Below are positions 8,887 to 17,180 of a DNA stretch of 64,000 nt, piece after piece. The notes beneath the pieces were generated by a model. It did not search any database, had not been told where the DNA came from, and saw only the letters and a program-made list of their open reading frames with translations. A program made the translations under genes and the position numbers. The DNA lies in the NCBI GenBank assembly GCA_038209775.1, contig JBBQXK010000015.1, forward strand, positions 1 to 64,000, read 5' to 3'. Origin of the DNA: JBBQXK01 sp038209775. Its GTDB lineage: Bacteria > Pseudomonadota > Alphaproteobacteria > Rhodobacterales > Rhodobacteraceae. The first letter of the stretch is position 1, and each line of letters opens with the position of its first letter.

Positions 8887-9383
8887 CCGCCCGTGCCTGC
8901 CTGCGCTGGCCGCACGCCGTTCTGCGCACGCCTGCCGCCCCGGTCGGGGCCATCACCGACGAGATACGGCGCATCTGGGATGACATGATCGACACCATGG
9001 AGGCGATGCCGGGGTATGGCCTTGCCGCGCCGCAGATCGGGGTGGGCCTGCGGCTGGCGGTGGTGGATTGTTCGGTCGAGCGGGGGTTTGTCGTGCGGAT
9101 GGCCGATCCGGTGCTGCTGGAGACGTCGGCCGAGGTGTTCCGCCATGTCGAGGCCAGTCCCAACCTGCCCGGCGTTCATGCCGAGGTTGACCGGCCCCGC
9201 CGCGTGCTGGTGGGGTTCGTGAACGACAAGGGCCTGCGGGAGGAGCGGGAGTTTTACGACCTCTGGGCCACATCGGTGCAGCACCAGATTGACCATCTGG
9301 AGGGGCGGATGTTCTTTGACCGGCTGGGCCCGATGAAGCGCCGCATGCTGATCGCGCGCGCCGAAAAGCAGGCGCGCGCATGA
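8883..9383 (+). CDS. Peptide deformylase-like protein 3, active site lost
   Basis: The fold signature GYGLAAPQIG (44-53) is kept, but the other two motifs are altered. Where EGCLSIP is expected the sequence reads EASPNLPG (90-97), so the metal-ligand cysteine is missing. HEXDH has become HQIDH (134-138), so the catalytic Glu is Gln. At 166 residues the length is normal and the frame is clean, which argues against simple decay. It is most likely an inactive paralogue with a regulatory or binding role. It overlaps def2 and fmt by 4 bases each. Confidence 0.9.
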   Translation: MTARACLRWPHAVLRTPAAPVGAITDEIRRIWDDMIDTMEAMPGYGLAAPQIGVGLRLAVVDCSVERGFVVRMADPVLLETSAEVFRHVEASPNLPGVHAEVDRPRRVLVGFVNDKGLREEREFYDLWATSVQHQIDHLEGRMFFDRLGPMKRRMLIARAEKQARA

Positions 9384-10276
9384 AGATCGTGTTCATGGGA
9401 ACGCCTGCGTTTTCGGTGCCGGCACTGGATGCGCTGGTGGCGCGGCATCAGGTGCTGGCGGTCTACAGCCAGCCGCCGCGCCCGGCGGGCCGGGGTCAGA
9501 CGCCGCGCCCGGGTGCGGTGGCAGCACGGGCCGGGGTGCTGGGCATTCCCGTCCTGACGCCCCTGTCGCTGCGCGACGCAGGCGCGCAGGCGCAGTTTGC
9601 GGCCCTTGGGGCCGAGGTGGCGGTGGTCGTGGCCTACGGTCTGATCCTGCCGCAGGTGGTGCTGGAGGCGCCGGCGTTGGGGTGCCTGAACATCCATGCG
9701 TCGCTGTTGCCGCGCTGGCGGGGGGCGGCGCCGATCCACCGGGCGGTGATGGCAGGGGATGCCGAGACCGGCATCTGCATCATGCGGATGGAGGCGGGGC
9801 TGGATACCGGGCCGGTCCTGATGCGGCAATCGTTGCCGATCGGCGACGGGGATACGACGGGCGATCTGCATGACCGGCTGGCCGATCTGGGTGCCGCGAT
9901 GATCGTCACGGCGCTGGACGGCCTGCAGGGCCGCATCGCCGAGCCACAGTCGTCCGAAGGCGTCACCTATGCGGCCAAGATCGACAAGGCCAGCGCCCGC
10001 ATCGACTGGACCCGCCCGGCGCCCGAAGTTGACCGCCTGATCCGGGGGCTGTCGCCCGCGCCCGGGGCGTGGTGCCTGGCGGGGGTCGAACGGCTGCGCC
10101 TGTTGCGGTCGCGGGTGGTGGCGGGGCAGGGCGCGCCGGGTCAGCGGCTGTCGGGGCTGACCGTTGCCTGCGGCGAGGCTGCGGTCGAGATCACGCTGGC
10201 GCAGCGCGAGGGCAAACGCCCGATGCCTGTGGCCGAGATCCTGCGCGGGGCCAGTTTGCCCGACATCCTTGGCTGA
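9380..10276 (+). CDS. fmt: Methionyl-tRNA formyltransferase
   Basis: This cytoplasmic enzyme transfers a formyl group from 10-formyltetrahydrofolate to Met-tRNA(fMet). It has 298 residues. The N-terminal domain begins MKIVFMGTPAFSVPALDAL, and the folate-site signature NIHASLLPRWRGAAPI lies at about 106-121, followed by GDAETGICIMRMEAGLDTGPV. The C-terminal OB-like domain has TYAAKIDKASARIDWTRPA and starts at about residue 195. It ends the def1-def2-def3-fmt operon, so enzymes that add and remove the formyl group are made together, a common bacterial arrangement. Confidence 0.97.
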   Translation: MKIVFMGTPAFSVPALDALVARHQVLAVYSQPPRPAGRGQTPRPGAVAARAGVLGIPVLTPLSLRDAGAQAQFAALGAEVAVVVAYGLILPQVVLEAPALGCLNIHASLLPRWRGAAPIHRAVMAGDAETGICIMRMEAGLDTGPVLMRQSLPIGDGDTTGDLHDRLADLGAAMIVTALDGLQGRIAEPQSSEGVTYAAKIDKASARIDWTRPAPEVDRLIRGLSPAPGAWCLAGVERLRLLRSRVVAGQGAPGQRLSGLTVACGEAAVEITLAQREGKRPMPVAEILRGASLPDILG

Positions 10277-10337
10277 TCCTTCACAATGCGTCACCGGCCC
10301 CCCATGTTGAAGGGGTCACAGGCTGTGGAGACCGGAC

Positions 10338-10586
10338 ATGCCCGCCTTTCTTCTGATCGCCGTCATCGGTGCCGCTGCGGGCTTTCTTGCGACGCGGGTC
10401 ATGCGGGTGCAGACCGATGTGCCGACGACGGTGGTGATCGGCATCGCCGGTGCCGTCATCGGCTGGTTCGCCCTGCGCGCGGTGGTGGCGCTGACCGGCT
10501 GGGTGGCGATCTTTGCCTGTGCGGTTGCGGGGGCGATGGCGCTGATCTGGCTGTGGCGCGCCTATGGTCCGAAGGGGCGGCGGTGA
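10338..10586 (+). CDS. Small membrane protein, GlsB/YeaQ/YmgE-like
   Basis: This 82-residue protein is almost entirely hydrophobic, with three predicted membrane segments: FLLIAVIGAAAGFLATRVM, TVVIGIAGAVIGWFAL and WVAIFACAVAGAMALIWLW. It ends in a basic tail, AYGPKGRR. The glycine-rich pattern resembles the transglycosylase-associated GlsB/YeaQ family, whose members are often stress induced, although the typical GxxxG-rich ends are only partly visible. It follows fmt by 61 bases and may be read from the same transcript. Function is not established. Confidence 0.65.
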   Translation: MPAFLLIAVIGAAAGFLATRVMRVQTDVPTTVVIGIAGAVIGWFALRAVVALTGWVAIFACAVAGAMALIWLWRAYGPKGRR

Positions 10587-10611
10587 CGCGACCCGGCGCA
10601 GTTTTCTTCCG

Positions 10612-10660
10612 GCTTCACCTTGCACAAATACTCCGGGGGTCCGGGGGCTGGCCCCCGGCT
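10612..10660 (-). repeat. Dispersed intergenic repeat, copy B (inverted)
   Basis: Read on the minus strand this is a GGGGGC...GCCCCC stem-loop followed by GGACCCCCGGAGTATTTG and TGCAAGGTGAAG. It matches the elements at 4951, 58425 and 62263. It lies between the convergent 3' ends of the small membrane protein gene and the TetR gene. Confidence 0.75.
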
Positions 10661-10702
10661 CGGTGCCGCCGGGTGCGGGCTGTCCGGTGACGCGGCAACC
10701 GC

Positions 10703-11209
10703 CTAGCCAAGCCGCCGCACCAGATCCTTCAGCCTGATCCCCTTGCCGCCCACATCCTGCCACAGCATCCGGCCCTGCCATGCCGCGAACAGGATTGCAG
10801 CACCTTCGCGCCCCTTGGGTCCGCCGCCCATCGAGCGCGCAACTGCGGCCTCGGTCCGGGCGCGCCAGCCCTCGGCCCGGGCGCGCAGGGCGGGGTCGCG
10901 GAAATCGGCGGCCAGACGCGACAGGTCCGCCGTCTCGGCCCCCGCCCCGAGCGCCTTCAGGAGGCCCAGCGTATCGTCGGCACCGCTTTCGGCCAGTGCT
11001 GTCTGGCGGTCAAGCGCGTCCCAGGCGGCCATCAGGGCAGCCCGCACCATCCCTTCGCGCGTGCCATAGCGCTGCACCAGCGTGGGGGCGGCAAGGCCGG
11101 TCGCGCGCGCGACCGAGGCAAAGGCCACGGCCTTGTCGCCGCCTTCGGCCAACAGGCGGCGAACTTCGGCAAAGATGGCATCGTCGGGAATGGTTCTGGG
11201 GCGCGACAT
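10703..11209 (-). CDS. TetR/AcrR-family transcriptional regulator
   Basis: This 168-residue protein has a TetR-type HTH at its N-terminus (about residues 10-55), visible as AVAFASVARATGLAAPTLVQ followed by RYGTREGMVRAAL. The C-terminal helical domain has no recognisable ligand signature and contains GGGPKGREGAAILFAAWQGR. The ATG at 11209 puts the HTH at the usual distance from the N-terminus. Its gene lies alone on the minus strand downstream of the TRIC gene and a double-hairpin repeat. No clear target operon is adjacent. Confidence 0.85.
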   Translation of the reverse strand: MSRPRTIPDDAIFAEVRRLLAEGGDKAVAFASVARATGLAAPTLVQRYGTREGMVRAALMAAWDALDRQTALAESGADDTLGLLKALGAGAETADLSRLAADFRDPALRARAEGWRARTEAAVARSMGGGPKGREGAAILFAAWQGRMLWQDVGGKGIRLKDLVRRLG

Positions 11210-11314
11210 GGGGTTGAGGGTAGGCAATGGTGCGTCTGCACACAAGCGTGATGGCGCGGCCTGGTGTCCGTCGGCATCGCTTGCGTAGGGGGTCACCAGC
11301 GGGTCGGGTGCTGC

Positions 11315-11355
11315 GGAGTTTTCAAAAACTCCGGTCCGATTTCTTTGAAGAAATC
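11315..11355. repeat. Double-hairpin repeat, copy 1
   Basis: Two perfect inverted repeats are joined by GGTCC: GGAGTTTTCAAAAACTCC (11315-11332) and GATTTCTTTGAAGAAATC (11338-11355). A copy differing by one base is at 19139-19179. Each half forms an 8-bp stem with almost no loop. The element lies downstream of the TRIC gene and upstream of the TetR gene, both on the minus strand. It may work as a transcription terminator or be a REP-like element. Confidence 0.85.
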
Positions 11356-11391
11356 GGTTTGGGCAGCAATACGCGCGCCACGATTGCGCAC

Positions 11392-12042
11392 CTATTGCCC
11401 CTGACCCGCCTTCGGGCTTTCGGGGCGGGGCGGCCTTGCGCGGTAAACCGGCAGCCGCCAGCCAAACGCGATGCTGCCCGCCCGCAACACCAGCGTGCCC
11501 GCCATGCAGGACAGCAGTGCCAGCGTGTCGCCAAGACCGCCCGCCTTTGCCAGAACCGCCGCCAGTGCCCCCGCAAAGGCCGCCGTCACATACAACTCAC
11601 CCTGTTTCAGGACCAGCGGCACCTCGTTGCACACCACATCGCGCATCAGGCCGCCCATGCAGCCGGTGACCATGCCCATCACCAGAACCACCGGCCAGCC
11701 TGCGCCCGCTTCGGTCGCCACCGCCACGCCGGCGGGCACTGCGACGGCCAGCGCGCAGGCATCCAGCCACAGGATCGCGCGGTAACGGCTTTCCAGAAGG
11801 TGCGCGCCCGCGAACACCGCGACAGCGGCCAATGCCGCGACCGCCAGAAACACCGGCTCGGCGATCCAGAACACCGGACCCCGGTCCAACAGCACGTCGC
11901 GCAGCGTGCCGCCGCCGACCGCCGTCAGGCAGGCCACAAAGATGAAGCCCACGATATCCAGTTGCGACCGCGATGCGACCAGCGCACCGGTCAGAGCGAA
12001 CACCGCGACCGAGGCGAAGTCCAGCACCGTCAGCAGCGTCAT
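11392..12042 (-). CDS. TRIC/YicG-family membrane channel (UPF0126)
   Basis: This 216-residue inner-membrane protein has about seven hydrophobic helices and an internal duplication. The family signatures are TAVGGGTLRDVLLDR (about 40-54) in the first half and TGCMGGLMRDVVCNEVPLVL (about 124-143) in the second. These GG-x-x-RD motifs are shared with trimeric intracellular cation channels, whose bacterial members form K+-selective trimers. The C-terminal 20 residues are charged and probably cytoplasmic. The ATG overlaps the rnhA stop by 4 bases, so it is co-transcribed behind rnhA and yqeY. Confidence 0.88.
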   Translation of the reverse strand: MTLLTVLDFASVAVFALTGALVASRSQLDIVGFIFVACLTAVGGGTLRDVLLDRGPVFWIAEPVFLAVAALAAVAVFAGAHLLESRYRAILWLDACALAVAVPAGVAVATEAGAGWPVVLVMGMVTGCMGGLMRDVVCNEVPLVLKQGELYVTAAFAGALAAVLAKAGGLGDTLALLSCMAGTLVLRAGSIAFGWRLPVYRARPPRPESPKAGQGQ

Positions 12043-12506
12043 CCCGGGTGGCCCGGCTTGTACGGCGCCATGCCGGCCCGGGCCAGCGCATCGGCGCGTT
12101 CATTTTCCGTGTGCCCCGCGTGGCCCTTGATCCAGCGCCATTCGACCGCATGGCGGGCCTGTGCCGCGTCCAGCCTTTGCCACAGATCGACGTTCTTGAC
12201 CGGGCTGCCGCCCGCGGTGCGCCAGTTCTTGCGCTTCCAGTTGGGCATCCATTCGGTGATGCCGTTCTTCACATAGGCGCTGTCGGTCACCACGATCAGC
12301 CGCGAAGCGCGGCTTAGCCCCTCAAGCGCCGCGATTGCGGCCAGGAGTTCCATGCGGTTGTTGGTGGTCAGCGCCTCGCCGCCGCACAGCTCTTTCTCCT
12401 TGGTGACCGCGTCATCCTCGCGCGCCTGCAGCAGCACGCCCCAGCCGCCGGGGCCGGGGTTCCCGGAACAGGCCCCGTCGGTGAAGGCGTAAAGCGCGCG
12501 TGCCAC
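12039..12506 (-). CDS. rnhA: Ribonuclease HI
   Basis: This enzyme cleaves the RNA strand of RNA:DNA hybrids, including R-loops and Okazaki primers. The 155-residue length is standard. The four acidic catalytic residues are all present: D10 in FTDGACSGNPGPGGWG, E53 in NNRMELLAAIAAL, D75 in VVTDSAYVKNGI and D139 in GHTENERADALA. It lies 4 bases downstream of yqeY and overlaps the TRIC-type channel gene, so yqeY-rnhA-TRIC appears to be one transcript. Confidence 0.97.
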   Translation of the reverse strand: MARALYAFTDGACSGNPGPGGWGVLLQAREDDAVTKEKELCGGEALTTNNRMELLAAIAALEGLSRASRLIVVTDSAYVKNGITEWMPNWKRKNWRTAGGSPVKNVDLWQRLDAAQARHAVEWRWIKGHAGHTENERADALARAGMAPYKPGHPG

Positions 12507-12510
12507 CGCC

Positions 12511-12984
12511 CTAGCCCAGACGCGCCTTGACCATCGGCCCGACCGCGCCGAAATCCATCTGCCCGGTATAGCGGCCCTTCAGCGCCGCCATCACCCGGCC
12601 CATGTCGCGGATGCCGGTGGCGCCGGTTTCGTTGATCGCGGTATCAAGGGCGGACTGCACCTCGGGCGCGGTCAGTTGGGTGGGCAGGAATTCACCGATC
12701 ACGGTGATCTCGTTCAGTTCTTTCTCGGCCAGTTCCAGCCGGCCGCCCTCTTCATAGGCGCGGGCACTTTCCTGGCGCTGTTTCACCAGACGGCCCAGGA
12801 TCGACATGATCTCGGCATCGGCCATCTCGGGCGGGTCGCCGCCGGGGGTGCCGCGTTCGGTGCGCAGCGCAATCTCGCGGTCCTTGATGGCGGCATTGAC
12901 CAGCCGCAGCGTCGACAGCCGGTCGGCGGCCTTGGCCTTCATCGCGTCCTTGAGCGCGGTCTGCAATCTGTCGCGCAATGTCAT
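12511..12984 (-). CDS. GatB/YqeY domain protein
   Basis: This 157-residue soluble protein belongs to the YqeY family, related to the C-terminal helical domain of the amidotransferase subunit GatB. It may contact tRNA, but no activity has been firmly assigned. The family pattern is clear: MTLRDRLQTALKDAMKAKA at the start, STLRLVNAAIKDREI, RQESARAYEEGGR, and the C-terminal GRVMAALKGRYTGQMDFGAV. The ATG at 12984 was chosen because it gives this conserved start. It is divergent from carA, with 192 bases between them that should hold both promoters. Confidence 0.93.
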   Translation of the reverse strand: MTLRDRLQTALKDAMKAKAADRLSTLRLVNAAIKDREIALRTERGTPGGDPPEMADAEIMSILGRLVKQRQESARAYEEGGRLELAEKELNEITVIGEFLPTQLTAPEVQSALDTAINETGATGIRDMGRVMAALKGRYTGQMDFGAVGPMVKARLG

Positions 12985-13176
12985 GCGGTTCGCGTCCCCT
13001 GTCGCCCGGCCCCGAAGGCCGCAGGGCGCGACCATAGCCGCAATGCCGCGACAGCGCAACAGCCCGCACTTTGGCCAACACTTTGATAAGGCGCGAAAAA
13101 CCTTTTGCACCAAGGGCTTGACCCCCGGTTCCCCAACCCGTAGGTTCCCCGAAATCCACCCCATGGGAGATACCCG

Positions 13177-14346
13177 ATGCCGCACCGTTCCGTCCCGGGC
13201 CAGCCCCGTCCCACGGCCTGTCTGGTTCTGGCCGATGGCACGGTGTTCTATGGCATGGGGTTTGGTGCGGTGGGCGAGACTGTGGCGGAACTGGTGTTCA
13301 ACACCGCGATGACCGGCTATCAGGAAATCATGACCGATCCGTCCTATGCGGGCCAGATCGTGACCTTCACCTTTCCCCATGTCGGCAATGTGGGTGTGAC
13401 GGCAGAGGATGACGAGACCGCCGATCCGGTGGCCGCCGGCATGATCGTGAAGTGGGACCCGACCGAGCCGTCAAGCTGGCGGTCACAGGGGCGGCTGACC
13501 GACTGGCTGTTGGCCAAGGGCCGCATCGGCATGGGCGGCGTCGATACCCGCCGGCTGACCCGCGCCATCCGCCAGCAGGGTGCCCCGCATGTGGCGCTGG
13601 CGCATGATCCCGAGGGGCGGTTCGATCTTGAGCGTCTGGTGGCCAAGGCGCGGGGCTGGCGGGGGCTGGTGGGGCTGGACCTTGCCCGCGATGTGACCTG
13701 CGCGCAAAGCTATCGCTGGGACGAGATGACATGGGCCTGGCCTGCGGGGTATGTCCGGCGGACCGGCCCCGGTCTGCGGGTGGTGGCCATCGACTATGGT
13801 GCCAAGCGCAACATCCTGCGCTGTCTGGCGTCATCGGGGTGCGAGGTGACGGTGCTGCCGGCGTCGGCCACCGCCGCCGATGTGATGGCGCTGAACCCTG
13901 AGGGTCTGTTCCTGTCGAACGGCCCCGGCGACCCGGCAGCCACGGGCGTTTATGCCGTGCCGATGATCAAGGGCGTGCTGGACGCAGGGTTGCCGGTGTT
14001 CGGCATCTGTCTGGGGCACCAGATGCTGGCGCTGGCGCTGGGGGCAGAGACGGTCAAGATGAACCACGGCCACCATGGGGCCAACCATCCGGTCAAGGAT
14101 CTGGACACCGGCAAGGTGGAAATCACCTCGATGAACCATGGCTTTACCGTGGACAGCCAGACCCTGCCGCCGGGGGTGATCGAGACGCATGTCAGCCTGT
14201 TCGACGGGTCGAACTGCGGTATCCGCGTGGACGGCAGGCCCGTCTTCAGCGTGCAGTACCACCCCGAGGCCAGCCCCGGGCCGCAAGACAGCTATTACCT
14301 GTTTGAACGGTTCGCCGCCGCGATGCAGGCCCGGCGCGCCGCCTGA
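13177..14346 (+). CDS. carA: Carbamoyl-phosphate synthase small subunit
   Basis: This is the glutaminase subunit that feeds ammonia to CarB for arginine and pyrimidine synthesis. It has 389 residues. The N-terminal CPSase domain begins with CLVLADGTVFYGMGFG and has NTAMTGYQEIMTDPSYAGQI. The class I glutamine amidotransferase domain starts near residue 195, with nucleophile Cys278 in GICLGHQ and the His362/Glu364 pair in YHPEASPGP. The order of its domains is standard. carB is not in the window, so the two subunits are encoded apart. Confidence 0.97.
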   Translation: MPHRSVPGQPRPTACLVLADGTVFYGMGFGAVGETVAELVFNTAMTGYQEIMTDPSYAGQIVTFTFPHVGNVGVTAEDDETADPVAAGMIVKWDPTEPSSWRSQGRLTDWLLAKGRIGMGGVDTRRLTRAIRQQGAPHVALAHDPEGRFDLERLVAKARGWRGLVGLDLARDVTCAQSYRWDEMTWAWPAGYVRRTGPGLRVVAIDYGAKRNILRCLASSGCEVTVLPASATAADVMALNPEGLFLSNGPGDPAATGVYAVPMIKGVLDAGLPVFGICLGHQMLALALGAETVKMNHGHHGANHPVKDLDTGKVEITSMNHGFTVDSQTLPPGVIETHVSLFDGSNCGIRVDGRPVFSVQYHPEASPGPQDSYYLFERFAAAMQARRAA

Positions 14347-14481
14347 CCGGGGAACGGTCAGCATGACGTAGCGTCATTCCAGGACCGGCAGTCGGCCTGC
14401 GGCGGCTTGGTTCATCCGGTATTAACCATGCGTTAAGCGTTGCACGGCCAGATGGGGGCTTCGTTTGGGCCGGACCCTTGA

Positions 14482-16479
14482 ATGACCGTGCATGTGCCGC
14501 AGGATGTGATGACCGAACCCGCTCTTGCGGCTGTGCTGCGGCACGATGCGGGGTTTGGCCGCAGGCTGGGCCCTGCGTTCGTGGACCGCGCGCGTGGGGC
14601 GGTGCCGGCGGCGCCGCTGCATGCCACCTTTGCCGCGCGGCTGATGGCCGAGGGCACGGTTGCGCCGCATGCGCTGGTGCAGGCCGTCGCACAGCAGCGG
14701 CGGCATGGCGGGCATCTGGCCGAGATCCTTCTGGCGTTGGGCCATGTCGGCGAAGCGCCGCTGTATGCGGCGATGGCGCGGCACTGGGGGGTGCAGGCGG
14801 GCGATCTGATGAACCTGCCGCCCGATCCGCGCCTGATCGACCGCATCGGTGCCACCACCTGTTTGCGCGAGGGGCTTTTGCCGTGGCGGCGGGTCGGCGG
14901 TGAAACCCTTGTGCTGATGGCCCACCCCGAGGATTTTGCCCGCCATGCCGCACGGCTGGCCGCAGCGCTGGGCCCGGTGCGCATGGCGCTGGCCCCGGCC
15001 CGCGCCATCGAGGCTACGGTGCTTGCGGCGCGCGGGCCGCGTCTTGCCCGCGCCGCCGAGGTGCGCGTGGCCGAGCGTGAAAGCTGCCGCAACTTTGCGC
15101 GCGGGCCGCTGCATCTGTGGATCGGCCTTGGTGTGGCGCTGGTGATGCTGATGGCGTGGCTGTCGCCGCTGGTGCTGGCGCAGGTGCTGGCGGGATGGGT
15201 GATCGTGACGCTGGCGTTTGCCACCACGCTCAAATGCGCCGCTGCCGTGTTGGCGCTGCGCCGTCCGCCGCCCGAAGGCCCGGCGCCGATCGTGGCCCGC
15301 CTGCCGGTGGTGTCGGTGATGGTGGCGCTGTACCGCGAGGCGTCGATTGCGCCGCGCCTTGTGCGCCGGCTGGAGCGGCTGGATTATCCGCGCGATCTTC
15401 TGGATGTGGTGCTGGTGGTCGAGGAAGAGGACCGCATCACCCGCGATGCCCTTGCCCGCGCGGGCCTGCCGCCGTGGATGCGGGTGGCGGTGGTGCCGCA
15501 GGGGCCGGTCAAGACCAAGCCGCGCGCGCTGAACTTTGCGCTGGACCTGTGCCGGGGGTCGATCATCGGCGTCTATGATGCCGAGGATGCCCCCGCGCCC
15601 GACCAGATCCGCAAGGTGGTGACAAGGTTCCATTCGCGCGGCGAAAAGGTGGCCTGCCTGCAGGGCATCCTTGATTTCTACAACCCGCGCAGCAACTGGC
15701 TGGCGCGCTGTTTCACCATGGAATACGCAAGCTGGTTCCGCGTAACCCTGCCCGGGATCGCGCGGCTGGGCCTGCCGGTGCCTTTGGGCGGCACCACGCT
15801 GTTCTTTCGCCGGGCGGCGCTGGAACGGCTGGGGGCATGGGACGCGCACAACGTCACGGAAGACGCCGATCTGGGGATACGGCTGGCCCGCCACGGCCTG
15901 CGCACCGAACTGATCGACACCGTGACCGAGGAAGAGGCTTGTTGCCGCGCCTATCCTTGGGTGAAACAGCGGTCACGCTGGATCAAGGGCTACATGATGA
16001 CCTGGATGGTGCACATGCGCGATCCGGTGCTGTTGTGGCGGCAGTTGGGGGCGTGGAAATTCGCAGGCTTTCAGGTGCTGTTCGTGGCGACGCTGTCGCA
16101 ATTCCTGCTGGCCCCGGTGTTGTGGACGTTCTGGGCGGTGCCGTTCGGGCTGCCGCATCCGGTGGCCGACGCGATGCCGCGCGGGATGTTCCACGCGATG
16201 TTCGCGCTGTTCATCATGACCGAGATCGTGAATTTCGTCGTTGGCCTGATCGGCATGCGCGCCACAAAGCACCGGATGTCACCCCTGTGGTTGTTGACGC
16301 TGCACGTCTATTTCCCGCTGGGCACGCTGGCGTCGTACAAGGCGGCGCTGGAACTGGTGACGCGGCCGTTCTTCTGGGACAAGACCAGCCACGGCCATTT
16401 CGACACCGGGGCGGCGGTTCCCGGCGCGCCTCAGCGCGTGCGCAATTCGCCCGCGTCGACGCGCAGCCGCGTCTCGTAG
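14482..16479 (+). CDS. Family 2 membrane glycosyltransferase with N-terminal MshEN-like domain
   Basis: This 665-residue inner-membrane enzyme probably makes an exported polysaccharide. Residues 40-190 resemble the MshEN (T2SSE N-terminal) domain: LMAEGTVAPHALVQAVAQ and HLAEILLALGHVGEAPLYAA. Two membrane helices follow (about 210-258). The GT2 domain spans about 275-520, with VSVMVALYREAS, the nucleotide-sugar acidic motif YDAEDAP (about 365), TEDADLG (about 458) and QRSRWIKG (about 495), the QxxRW signature of processive-type enzymes. Further helices lie at about 525-630. E. coli NfrB has the same two domain types. MshEN domains often bind c-di-GMP, so allosteric control is plausible but unproven. 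The 3' end overlaps the convergent GntR gene by 49 bases. Confidence 0.88.
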   Translation: MTVHVPQDVMTEPALAAVLRHDAGFGRRLGPAFVDRARGAVPAAPLHATFAARLMAEGTVAPHALVQAVAQQRRHGGHLAEILLALGHVGEAPLYAAMARHWGVQAGDLMNLPPDPRLIDRIGATTCLREGLLPWRRVGGETLVLMAHPEDFARHAARLAAALGPVRMALAPARAIEATVLAARGPRLARAAEVRVAERESCRNFARGPLHLWIGLGVALVMLMAWLSPLVLAQVLAGWVIVTLAFATTLKCAAAVLALRRPPPEGPAPIVARLPVVSVMVALYREASIAPRLVRRLERLDYPRDLLDVVLVVEEEDRITRDALARAGLPPWMRVAVVPQGPVKTKPRALNFALDLCRGSIIGVYDAEDAPAPDQIRKVVTRFHSRGEKVACLQGILDFYNPRSNWLARCFTMEYASWFRVTLPGIARLGLPVPLGGTTLFFRRAALERLGAWDAHNVTEDADLGIRLARHGLRTELIDTVTEEEACCRAYPWVKQRSRWIKGYMMTWMVHMRDPVLLWRQLGAWKFAGFQVLFVATLSQFLLAPVLWTFWAVPFGLPHPVADAMPRGMFHAMFALFIMTEIVNFVVGLIGMRATKHRMSPLWLLTLHVYFPLGTLASYKAALELVTRPFFWDKTSHGHFDTGAAVPGAPQRVRNSPASTRSRVS

Positions 16480-17066
16480 GCGCGGGAGATGTGGATGCAA
16501 AGGGCGCTGTAGGCGGCAGCACCGTCGCGCGCCTCGATCGCCGTGACGATGGCGGCGTGTTCCGCAAGCCCCGCCACATCGCGCCCTTCGGCGGCGAACG
16601 AGGTATTGGCCATCAGCGCCATCGAGCGTTGCACAAGGTCAAGCTGCTGCACCAGAAACCGGTTGTGGCTGGCCAGATGGATCTGCCTGTGGAACCGCTT
16701 GTTCGCCCGTGCCAGTGCGCGCGGGTCACCCCCCACCAGTGCGAGGTCATCCTCGACCATGCCGCGCAGCACGCGCACCTCTTCATCCGTCGCGTGGCGT
16801 GCCGCCAGACGGGCGGCCAGCCCCTCGAGTTCGGTCCGCACGGCGTACAACTCGGCCAGTTGGTTGTGGTCCAGCGAGGCCACGATCAGGCTGCGCCCGT
16901 CGCGTGTCAGCATCGCTTGCGTTTCCAGCCGTTGCAGCGCCTCACGCACCGGGGTGCGGCTGACGCCCAGCCGTTCGGCCAGTTCCTGTTCGACCAGCCG
17001 GTCACCCGGCTGGTAAGTGCCCGCCTCGATTGCGCCCACGATCAGCGTATAGGCGTCTTTCTGCAC
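16431..17066 (-). CDS. GntR-family regulator, FCD subfamily
   Basis: This 211-residue regulator has an N-terminal winged HTH (about residues 5-65), visible as YQPGDRLVEQELAERLGVSR and TPVREALQRLETQAML. The C-terminal FCD helical domain (about 75-200) has the metal- or acid-binding pattern seen in NKRFHRQIHLASHN and HAAIVTAIEARDGAAAY. FCD regulators usually respond to small organic acids. It is convergent with the glycosyltransferase gene, overlapping it by 49 bases, and divergent from the HAD nucleotidase gene. No target is evident. Confidence 0.88.
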   Translation of the reverse strand: MQKDAYTLIVGAIEAGTYQPGDRLVEQELAERLGVSRTPVREALQRLETQAMLTRDGRSLIVASLDHNQLAELYAVRTELEGLAARLAARHATDEEVRVLRGMVEDDLALVGGDPRALARANKRFHRQIHLASHNRFLVQQLDLVQRSMALMANTSFAAEGRDVAGLAEHAAIVTAIEARDGAAAYSALCIHISRAYETRLRVDAGELRTR

Positions 17067-17180
17067 GGCATTTCCCCCGCCCGGGCAGAACCTGCCCTGC
17101 CGTCGACGCTAGCACCCCCGGTGGCCAAGCGCAAAGCACGCCCGCTTGCCCCCGGTGCCGCCACGGGGTAGGGCGGGGCG

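Noticed and set aside
12985..13176. Riboswitch or attenuator before carA
   Set aside because: No leader peptide or recognisable aptamer fold was found; only ordinary promoter-like bases are visible.
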